A DNA stretch of 23,228 nt, taken from the IMG/VR virus record IMGVR_UViG_3300036851_000423, positions 1 through 23,228 of that record; one strand, given 5' to 3'. Numbering within the stretch: position 1 is the first letter of the stretch; the number at the start of each line of letters is the position of its first letter. The stretch comes from a virus. Below are positions 5,323 through 10,070 of the stretch, piece by piece. The notes under the pieces were generated by a model. That model searched no databases, was not told where the DNA came from, and was given only the letters and a program-made list of their open reading frames with translations. The translations under genes and the position numbers were made by a program.

Positions 5323-5345
5323 AATGTAACGTAATTGACGTTACA
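5323..5345 (-). promoter_or_regulatory. Operator (TAACG-N7-CGTTA), second copy
   Basis: Positions 5325-5345 form a perfect inverted repeat with 8-base arms and a 5-base centre. Its TAACG-N7-CGTTA core matches the operator at 2973-2989 in sequence and spacing. On the minus strand the end overlaps TACATT (5323-5328), at the same place where the other copy overlaps TATACT. It lies between the leader terminator and the gene at 5284. Confidence 0.6.
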
Positions 5346-5354
5346 CTTTTGGAC

Positions 5355-5422
5355 AAAAAAACTCCCCTGGGGTGAGCGTATGGAAGTCGGACACGAGTCC
5401 GACACCACAAGGCCCCAGGGGA
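5355..5422 (-). terminator. Leader hairpin with U-tract (attenuator-like) and exposed anti-Shine-Dalgarno segment
   Basis: On the minus strand a perfect 10-pair outer stem (5413-5422 with 5363-5372) encloses a perfect 7-pair inner hairpin (5397-5403 with 5386-5392, 4-base loop) and is followed by seven T (5361-5355). This resembles an intrinsic terminator. The unpaired 3' side between the stems contains TCCATACGCTC (5384-5374), complementary to the ribosome binding sequence of the genes at 5284 and 4582. Confidence 0.55.
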
Positions 5423-5490
5423 AATTATTGTTGGACCGACCACAAACAAAAAAACCCGTGTCCATAAAGACCTCCGATACGCTCGGGGTC

Positions 5491-5519
5491 AGTTTAACCC
5501 CAGGACCTATTTTTGTCAA
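5491..5519 (-). promoter_or_regulatory. Sigma70-like promoter, minus strand
   Basis: TTGACA (5519-5514), 17-base spacer, TAAACT (5496-5491). The expected start is near 5484, so the transcript would begin with the leader that contains the GAGCGTATCGGAGG site, the ATG at 5465 and the terminator-like hairpin. The -35 is a full consensus match, the -10 four of six. Confidence 0.6.
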
Positions 5520-5532
5520 GGCTTTTGTTTTT

Positions 5533-5629
5533 CTCCGACGGAAAATAGTAATTCCCACCATGCGTCATTCACGCATGGAGATAAAAATAAATTCTCTCTC
5601 CGTCGATAAACCGCCAATTACCGTCGGAG
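5533..5629. repeat. Nested inverted repeats in the divergent control region
   Basis: An outer pair CTCCGACGG (5533-5541) and CCGTCGGAG (5621-5629) encloses a perfect 8-5-8 inverted repeat at 5558-5578 (CCATGCGT and ACGCATGG). The inner repeat lies between the minus promoter at 5519 and the plus promoter at 5639 and is a candidate binding site for a regulator of both. An origin or a structured RNA are alternatives. Confidence 0.45.
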
Positions 5630-5638
5630 CGCCGCGAC

Positions 5639-5668
5639 TTGACAAGTGCCTCGTCACGGACTTATGCT
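5639..5668 (+). promoter_or_regulatory. Sigma70-like promoter, plus strand
   Basis: TTGACA (5639-5644), 18-base spacer, TATGCT (5663-5668). The -35 is a full match, the -10 four of six. It points into the plus-strand packaging/head module and would first transcribe the structured stretch at 5675-5797. Confidence 0.6.
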
Positions 5669-5674
5669 TACCCG

Positions 5675-5797
5675 ACTTCGGGCGGTTTTTCATAAGCGCG
5701 CGCCGGGCGTCTTGCGCCGTGGGTGCGCGTAACACAAAACAGAGAAAAGACTTTTGACCATATCCGCGGGCACGGATGGGTTGAAAGTCTTTTTCAT
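5675..5797 (+). ncRNA. Candidate structured RNA / leader ending in a terminator-like hairpin
   Basis: The stretch after the plus promoter has no good gene. It begins with a CCCG...CGGG hairpin followed by TTTTT, has a GC-rich hairpin around 5696-5730, and ends with a long hairpin (5745-5754 with 5784-5793, ten perfect pairs, and an inner ATCCG/CGGAT stem) running into TTTTT. A short RNA of about 120 bases or an attenuated leader would both fit. Only the promoter, hairpins and T-tracts are seen directly. Confidence 0.35.
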
Positions 5798-5822
5798 TTT
5801 CTGGGAACAGGTGCAAGCACTT

Positions 5823-5850
5823 GTACGCAGTTGCAAGCAATTGTTATCAG
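5823..5850 (+). repeat. 28-base direct repeat, copy 1
   Basis: Begins GTACGCAGTTGCAAGCA and matches 6045-6072 at 23 of 28 bases. It contains the palindrome TTGCAAGCAA, and a CAAGCACTTG palindrome lies just upstream. An iteron or operator role is possible. Confidence 0.45.
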
Positions 5851-5913
5851 GTGCTAACGCCCGGCCTCTTGAAGGCGCTCAAAAACCCTTAAAAGCGCTT
5901 AAGCCCGTGATGC

Positions 5914-5975
5914 GGGGAGGGGAGAGGAAGGGGGGGACTATAGGGGGGAAAGAAGTAGGGTGGGGCAGAAGGGGG
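5914..5975 (+). other. G-rich tract with quadruplex potential
   Basis: Positions 5914-5948 hold four G runs of 4, 4, 7 and 6 bases separated by 1, 7 and 6 bases, fitting the usual G-quadruplex pattern; three further G runs follow to 5975. The strand is strongly purine-biased over about 60 bases, unlike the neighbouring genes. Confidence 0.5.
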
Positions 5976-6022
5976 TCCTTCCTTGGTTTGGAAAGAAGGT
6001 CCGTCCCCAGTAGAAAAGAGGG

Positions 6023-6715
6023 GTGCAGGGGGGAAAGGGAGTGTGTACGCAATTGCAAGCAGATGATAGCAGCAACGATCCGAACGCGGAAGCCAAAGAG
6101 GGCCTTGAGGCCCAGACTAAGTCGGCCAAACACTACCGAGAGCCGAATGGGAAGAATACGCCGCCCAGTAAGATTGCCGCAGTGTTGGCCCTCAGTAGCC
6201 TGGGCATGAGCCAGAACGCCATTGCGAAAGTCGAGAAGATGTCGCCGCAAACCGTGGCGGTGTTGGTGAAACAGGGGGATCAACATAATCCGGCGTTGGT
6301 AGAGAGAATAAAAAAGAGTTTGGCCGCGCATTGGTACGTGACGGCGGAGCGCGGATTGCAGCACATTACCGACGATAAACTTGAAAACAGTTCAGCTGCG
6401 CAACTCGCGGTAATTTCGTCGATAGCGACGGAGAAGGCTTTGCTTGCCGACGGTAAAGCCACGGCGCGGATGGAGTTCGTAGGCATGGCAGACCAGGCGT
6501 TGCAAGAGGAGATCATGGCCCTAGAGTCACAAGTAGCAGCGATGAAGAAAAACGCAATTACCGTCGATGCGGGTACACAACTGGGTACACAAGACGTTGC
6601 ATCGTCGTCGGAAGTAGACTCTTGCACGGAAGAGCGGATGGTCGAAAACGTTGCAGAGGCCCCCGGTGAGCCCCCCTCTCCCCCTCCCCCATCAGGATCG
6701 ATCCATGCCGTATAG
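6023..6715 (+). CDS. Helix-turn-helix protein, candidate small terminase subunit
   Basis: A protein of up to 230 residues. Residues about 50-84 (KIAAVLALSSLGMSQNAIAK and on to VAVLVKQ) form a helix-turn-helix, followed by a helical stretch with ATEKALLADGKAT (135-147), a charged segment and a Pro/Ser-rich tail (PPSPPPPSG). HTH proteins with this build, upstream of a large terminase, are often small terminase subunits that recognise the packaging site; here 1.6 kb and six small genes intervene, so the call is tentative, and a transcription regulator is equally possible. Starts: GTG 6023 (GAGGGG abuts it) or GTG 6041 (G-rich site 7 bases upstream); the N-terminal 40 residues are low in structure. 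Confidence 0.65.
   Translation: MQGGKGVCTQLQADDSSNDPNAEAKEGLEAQTKSAKHYREPNGKNTPPSKIAAVLALSSLGMSQNAIAKVEKMSPQTVAVLVKQGDQHNPALVERIKKSLAAHWYVTAERGLQHITDDKLENSSAAQLAVISSIATEKALLADGKATARMEFVGMADQALQEEIMALESQVAAMKKNAITVDAGTQLGTQDVASSSEVDSCTEERMVENVAEAPGEPPSPPPPSGSIHAV
6045..6072 (+). repeat. 28-base direct repeat, copy 2
   Basis: Second copy of the repeat at 5823-5850. It overlaps the first codons of the HTH gene, so the HTH protein could bind here to control itself or to mark a packaging or replication site; this is inference. Confidence 0.45.
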
Positions 6716-6718
6716 GCA

Positions 6719-6769
6719 CCCCGCCCTGAAAGCGATTTTTCTCCGCCTCCCCGCTCTAAAAGTGTTTTT
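6719..6769 (+). repeat. 30-base tandem repeat before small gene
   Basis: Two copies of CCCCGCYCTRAAAGYG followed by a T-run start at 6719 and 6749. A related third copy, CCTCCCGGCTAGAAAGGCG, lies at 7028-7046 before the next small gene. It fills the gap between the HTH gene and the gene at 6794 and may mark gene-cassette duplication. Confidence 0.45.
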
Positions 6770-6793
6770 GGGTGTCAGTGTTGCGGAGTGCGT

Positions 6794-7009
6794 ATGAAAG
6801 CCTTTTCCCCCGCCCCCCCCGAAATAAAAAGCGTTCCCGAAGACCGCGACGCCGTGATCGAGCGCCAGAAGGCCCAGATCGCGCGTTTGCAGGAAGCGTT
6901 GACCGAGATCCAACATCTGGCGCCGCCGCCTCTGGTCCGGGAAACGAAGGCGGATATGCGAGTATGGATTGACGCGATTTACGAAATCGCGGAGAGAGCG
7001 CTGTCGTGA
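6794..7009 (+). CDS. Small coiled-coil protein, paralogue 1
   Basis: From the ATG at 6794 (GGAG at 6785-6788) the protein has 71 residues. It contains EDRDAVIERQKAQIARLQEA, a heptad-like helix, then PLVRETKADMRVWIDAIYEI. It aligns along almost its whole length with the protein at 7339-7569 (DAVIAKQKDQISRMVWALTD...PVLVREQRVETRQYIEAVL), so the two arose by duplication. A run of eight C bases near the start is a possible slip site. Function unknown; soluble. Confidence 0.65.
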   Translation: MKAFSPAPPEIKSVPEDRDAVIERQKAQIARLQEALTEIQHLAPPPLVRETKADMRVWIDAIYEIAERALS

Positions 7010-7051
7010 ATCACCTTTCCCCTTCCGCCTCCCGGCTAGAAAGGCGTTACC

Positions 7052-7324
7052 ATGGATTTTGGAAGATTCTGGGTTTTGATAGTTTTGCTTGGTTCTACCA
7101 GAATCAACGCCAAACGCGCGAGGCTGGGCAGAAAGGCGGGTGAAATGGCTGATGAAGGGGATGGCCAGGGCGAAGCCGAAAACGTGCGCGGGCGGCCGGA
7201 GACGATGCACTCTGTCCCGACCTCGGGAAAATATCTTGTGGAGGACAACGAGCATGGGATTCGTGTGTTGACGCTCAAGGCCGGCGACCGGATCAAGGCG
7301 TTCTACATCGAGAAGCAGAAATAG
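7052..7324 (+). CDS. Small hypothetical protein
   Basis: A frame of up to 90 residues. The long form starts MDFGRFWVLIVLLGSTRINA with a short hydrophobic stretch; the short form starts at ATG 7145 (MADEGDGQGEAENVRGR), 8 bases after GAAAGG, and has 59 residues. The shared C-terminal part, TSGKYLVEDNEHGIRVLTLKAG then DRIKAFYIEKQK, looks like a small beta-rich domain. The stronger ribosome binding site favours the short form. It lies between two paralogous coiled-coil genes. No family recognised. Confidence 0.5.
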   Translation: MDFGRFWVLIVLLGSTRINAKRARLGRKAGEMADEGDGQGEAENVRGRPETMHSVPTSGKYLVEDNEHGIRVLTLKAGDRIKAFYIEKQK

Positions 7325-7338
7325 GCGATGGATGCGGA

Positions 7339-7569
7339 ATGGAATCCAAAGACGAGGACGTTGAATCCATGTCCGCGAATGAGAAAGACGCGGTTATTGC
7401 GAAGCAGAAAGACCAGATTTCGCGGATGGTGTGGGCGCTGACGGACATTCGACAGATGTCGATGCCGGTTTTGGTGCGGGAGCAGCGGGTGGAGACGCGG
7501 CAATATATCGAGGCGGTGCTGGGAATGGCGGAAAAGGCGCTGCGTGCGTATTTCAGCGAGGACAAATGA
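7339..7569 (+). CDS. Small coiled-coil protein, paralogue 2
   Basis: A 76-residue protein whose residues 14-70 match the protein at 6794-7009 in the order NEKDAVIAKQKDQISRM, PVLVREQRVETRQ and EAVLGMAEKAL. The N-terminal segment is acidic. The ribosome binding site is weak at 7339; ATG 7372 (MSANEKD) is an alternative start, after GAGG. It is soluble and probably a homo- or hetero-oligomerising helix. Its partner gene flanks a shared neighbour, suggesting duplication of a cassette. Confidence 0.65.
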   Translation: MESKDEDVESMSANEKDAVIAKQKDQISRMVWALTDIRQMSMPVLVREQRVETRQYIEAVLGMAEKALRAYFSEDK

Positions 7570-7576
7570 CTTTAAA

Positions 7577-7609
7577 TCCCTCTCTTGATCTCCACGGATC
7601 AGAGAGGGA
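7577..7609 (+). repeat. Thirteen-pair hairpin upstream of the Tad1-like gene
   Basis: Arms 7577-7590 and 7597-7609 pair over 13 bases with one bulged T and a 6-base loop. There is no T-tract, so it is not a standard terminator. It contains the TTG at 7585 that would be the longest start of the next gene, which argues for the GTG at 7627. Confidence 0.6.
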
Positions 7610-7626
7610 CTGATTGGGGAGGCCGT

Positions 7627-7986
7627 GTGAGGCAACAGGTCAAGGAAAAGCATGTTCTTGTCGAGGGCGGAAACCCGGCTGGCGGGACGACCGAGGGCGT
7701 GGGGATTCGGATTGACTGGCAGAACGGACCCTTGGGGCAGGGGGCGACCCGTAAGGAGCCGAACGGGGCGTTCGTTGAAGGGGTTATCGCCGCGGCGGTG
7801 GGGCGGCTGGCGTTTTACCAGACCACGAAGTTCAAGTGCCGGGAAAACGCGCTTGCCATTACGAAACTGGAAGAGGCCCTGCATTGGCTGGACGCGCGGA
7901 CGCGCAAGCGGGAGGAGGACGGCGTTGAGGGAACACACGAGCTCACGCCGGCCGAAGAGTTTCAGGCGGGGGTTGAGGGGAGATGA
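7627..7986 (+). CDS. Tad1/Acb2-hairpin-like protein, candidate anti-Thoeris/anti-CBASS sponge
   Basis: From GTG 7627 (GGGGAGG at 7616-7622) the protein has 119 residues: VRQQVKEKHVLVEGG, then WQNGPLGQGATRKEPNGAFV and, further on, FKCRENALAITKLEEALHWL followed by DARTRKREEDGVEGTHE. The CREN...AITKLEEAL.WL..RT..R...GVEGT block matches my memory of the helical-hairpin part of the Tad1 family, small phage proteins that bind cyclic-nucleotide or gcADPR immune signals. The Asn in CREN and the two Arg at +17 and +21 have the spacing I recall for ligand-contacting residues of Tad1. This is recollection, not a search. Many homologues in phages are annotated only as hypothetical. It sits among small accessory genes, as anti-defence genes often do. 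A longer frame begins at 7585. Confidence 0.6.
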   Translation: MRQQVKEKHVLVEGGNPAGGTTEGVGIRIDWQNGPLGQGATRKEPNGAFVEGVIAAAVGRLAFYQTTKFKCRENALAITKLEEALHWLDARTRKREEDGVEGTHELTPAEEFQAGVEGR

Positions 7987-8201
7987 GGCTCTTCCATGCC
8001 GGGTTCATTTGCGCCTTGTTGTTGGTGGCGGGCTGCGTGAGCCGGGGGGCCTACTTGCAGAAAGAGTCCGAGGTGGTCCTCCTGGGGGAGAAGCTGGGGG
8101 ATCTGGAACGCCATCTGAAGCTGGTCGAGCTGGAAAACGAAGCCCTTCACAAGGCCGTGGACGAGCTGTCGGCTAGGGTCAAAAAAAAGGCGGGAAAATG
8201 A
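7983..8201 (+). CDS. Coiled-coil lipoprotein (spanin-like possibility)
   Basis: A 72-residue protein with a type II signal peptide: MRLFHAGFICALLLVAGC with lipobox LVAGC (residues 14-18). The mature part is one long helix with heptad character, VVLLGEKLGDLERHLKLVEL and on to AVDELSARVKKKAGK. The ATG overlaps the previous stop (ATGA) and GAGGGGAG lies just upstream. Small outer-membrane lipoproteins with a coiled coil resemble o-spanins, but the usual partner gene and Pro-rich region are not seen, so a surface or superinfection-exclusion role is equally possible. Confidence 0.65.
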   Translation: MRLFHAGFICALLLVAGCVSRGAYLQKESEVVLLGEKLGDLERHLKLVELENEALHKAVDELSARVKKKAGK

Positions 8202-8202
8202 C

Positions 8203-8328
8203 ATGACGGCGATGCGAAGCAATTACCCCTCGCTTCTGGGCAAGCGGTTGTCAAGGCAGGCGGCGAAGAAGATGTCCAGAAAAATGTCCCTGAAGCCAAA
8301 AGGTGGAAAGTCCAAGCGTTGCCGTTGA
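8203..8328 (+). CDS. Tiny basic hypothetical protein
   Basis: A 41-residue ORF (MTAMRSNYPSLLGKRLSRQA and a tail rich in Lys/Arg/Ser) lying between the lipoprotein stop and the terminase gene, overlapping the terminase start by 26 bases. About a third of the residues are basic, suggesting nucleic-acid binding. GGCGGG precedes the start at about 9 bases. It could instead be leader sequence of the terminase mRNA. Confidence 0.4.
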   Translation: MTAMRSNYPSLLGKRLSRQAAKKMSRKMSLKPKGGKSKRCR

Positions 8329-9868
8329 GAGCCCGGAAGCGAAACTTGGGCGTCTCAAGAAGCTCCAGGAGCTGGAAGAGGCGCTCCGGGCTCGAAGGCA
8401 GGAACTCGAACGGCGGTACAGGAACCACTCGATTCGGTATTACGCGGTCAAGCGGGATACGGCCACGGGCAAGTGGAAGTTCCGCGGGCCGCACAGACAG
8501 CAGGATCTTTGTCATCGGGACAAGTCCCTTATCCGCGTGGCCTCTGGCGGAAACAGGTCAGGGAAGTCCACCTTCGGGATCAACGAGGACGTGGCGCATG
8601 CCCTCGGCTATCGGCCCTGGCTGCCGGAAACGGACCCGGACCACAAGATCCCCGTCCAGGTCCCGAATAAGGGGCTGATCTGCGGGGAGTCCTTCGGGGA
8701 GCAGGTCAAAAAGGTTTTGGTGCCCAAGCTCCTGGGCGACCCCGAGACGGGGACACCGGGAGCGGTGCCCGCGGACGAGGTGGCTTGGACCAAGAAGAAC
8801 CCGGCGGGCGTGACCAACGAGATTCACCTGAAGAACGGGTCCTCGATCTTTCTTCAGTCGTATGAGCAAGAGGTTGATCTTTTCGAGTCCGCGGACTACG
8901 ACTGGTTTCATCCCGACGAGCCGCCGCCGCGGCCGATTTGGGTGGCGGTCCAGCGCGGCCTCGCGGACCGCCGGGGGCGGACATGGCTGACCATGACGCC
9001 CCTGAAAGAGCCCTGGATCTTCGACGAGATCTACAGCCGCAAAGACACCGGGCTCTACTACTTCGACATCGAGGACAACCTCGATTTTGGGTTGACACGG
9101 GAAGGGATCGACCAGTTTTCACGGTCTTTGACAGAGGATGAGAAGGAAGCCCGGCTGCGGGGCCGGTATTTCCACCTGACGGGCCTCGTGTACAAGGCGT
9201 ACTCGAAGCCACACCGGCTCAAGCGTTTCAAGATTCCAAAGCATTGGGGCCTTTGGTTTCACGTGGATACGCACCCGCGGACGCCGCACCACGCGGTCTG
9301 GATCGCGGTTTCGCCGGAGCAGAAGAAATACGTGTGCGGCGAGCTCAAGAACCGGCACCCCAACAATTCCGTGCCGGCCATGATCGAGTCGATCAAGGTC
9401 TATGAGAAGACCATGTTCGACCGGCGGCCAGACGAAATCGTGCGGCTAATAGAGCCTGGCGCCCAGGCGCCGGACCCACTCCAGGATGGGCGGTCCATTT
9501 GGGACGAGTTCGCGGACAAGGGCCTGCGGTGCAGGCCGGGCTCCAAGCAGCGAGATTCAGGGATTTTGCTCTTTCAAAAGGAGCTGGCGTACGACCCGGA
9601 CCAGGGGATTTACCCCATGATCTTTTTCTTTGATGACCTGGAGGGCGTTCACTTCGAGATGACCCACTATATCTGGGACGACTGGGCCAAGAAGGCGGGC
9701 GAGGGCAAGACCGAGAAGCAGGCGCCCAAGGATAAGAACGATCACTTTATCGAGGGGATTCACCGGATACTTTTGGATGAGCCCTATTGCGCGAACGATT
9801 CAGAGGAAGACGAGGATGAGACGGCTGACGCCGGCATTTCAAGCGTCAATCGGATCACGGGATACTGA
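8303..9868 (+). CDS. terL: Large terminase subunit (packaging ATPase-nuclease)
   Basis: A 521-residue terminase that drives DNA into the capsid and cuts it. Walker A is GGNRSGKST (residues 82-90), Walker B is YDWFHPDEP (199-207), and the coupling motif TMTP lies at 230-233. The nuclease half has the first acidic site in WFHVDTH (Asp322), a second acidic region in RLIEPGA (around 400), and the last conserved Asp in KNDHFIEGIHRIL (about 480). Residues 14-40 form a short coiled coil. The start is a GTG with GAAG 7 bases upstream. The C-terminus is very acidic (DSEEDEDET). It is followed at one base by a small gene and then the portal. Confidence 0.95.
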   Translation: MESPSVAVESPEAKLGRLKKLQELEEALRARRQELERRYRNHSIRYYAVKRDTATGKWKFRGPHRQQDLCHRDKSLIRVASGGNRSGKSTFGINEDVAHALGYRPWLPETDPDHKIPVQVPNKGLICGESFGEQVKKVLVPKLLGDPETGTPGAVPADEVAWTKKNPAGVTNEIHLKNGSSIFLQSYEQEVDLFESADYDWFHPDEPPPRPIWVAVQRGLADRRGRTWLTMTPLKEPWIFDEIYSRKDTGLYYFDIEDNLDFGLTREGIDQFSRSLTEDEKEARLRGRYFHLTGLVYKAYSKPHRLKRFKIPKHWGLWFHVDTHPRTPHHAVWIAVSPEQKKYVCGELKNRHPNNSVPAMIESIKVYEKTMFDRRPDEIVRLIEPGAQAPDPLQDGRSIWDEFADKGLRCRPGSKQRDSGILLFQKELAYDPDQGIYPMIFFFDDLEGVHFEMTHYIWDDWAKKAGEGKTEKQAPKDKNDHFIEGIHRILLDEPYCANDSEEDEDETADAGISSVNRITGY

Positions 9869-9869
9869 A

Positions 9870-10070
9870 ATGGACCAAAACACCCAGCACGTTTATCCGG
9901 TCAGGGACGAAATCAAGCACACGCTGGGCTCGCCCTGGGAGTGCCGGTGCGAACCGGAAGTTGATTTGGTCAGGAACGATTCAGGCCGCGTGATCGGCCG
10001 CGTCGTCATTCATCAAAGACTGAAGGACAATGCCAGACGAACCCGTAGCAGAACAGCAAATCGACCCTAA
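9870..10070 (+). CDS. Small protein between terminase and portal
   Basis: A 66-residue ORF, MDQNTQHVYPVRDEIKHTLG and then SPWECRCEPEVDLVRND and RVIGRVVIHQRL. The WxCRCxPEV...GRVVIH pattern is like that of short phage proteins often found next to portals, with a beta-strand ending in VIH. A single CxC pair is the only possible metal site. It starts one base after the terminase stop and overlaps the portal start by 41 bases. No strong ribosome binding site is seen, so coupling is likely. Function unknown. Confidence 0.65.
   Translation: MDQNTQHVYPVRDEIKHTLGSPWECRCEPEVDLVRNDSGRVIGRVVIHQRLKDNARRTRSRTANRP

Larger units (their letters stand above)
5285..6022. other. Divergent control region without a convincing gene
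   Basis: About 740 bases separate the minus-strand early block from the plus-strand module. Besides the promoters, operators and hairpins listed separately it contains a G-rich, pyrimidine-poor tract at 5914-5975 and a 28-base imperfect direct repeat (5823-5850 and 6045-6072, 23 of 28 identical) rich in TTGCAAGCAA-type palindromes. Long open frames cross the region on both strands but lack ribosome binding sites or recognisable protein features and run through the inverted repeats. Confidence 0.6.

Noticed and set aside
5491-5520. GGGGT/ACCCC hairpin near 5484-5501 as a plus-strand terminator
   Set aside because: Only five pairs, and the bases coincide with a better supported minus-strand promoter.
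5600-5720. A tRNA or tmRNA-like gene
   Set aside because: The stems do not form a cloverleaf and no T-loop GGTTCRAATCC-type sequence is present.
5565-5840. Minus-strand frame of 91 codons in the control region
   Set aside because: It crosses the plus promoter and the ten-pair hairpin and has no ribosome binding site.
5335-6209. Plus-strand frames of 140 and 151 codons in the control region
   Set aside because: They run through promoters, inverted repeats and the G-rich tract, have low-complexity translations and no credible start.
6806-6822. Run of eight C as a phase-variable tract
   Set aside because: The frame around it is intact and the gene is of unknown role; a single run is not enough evidence.
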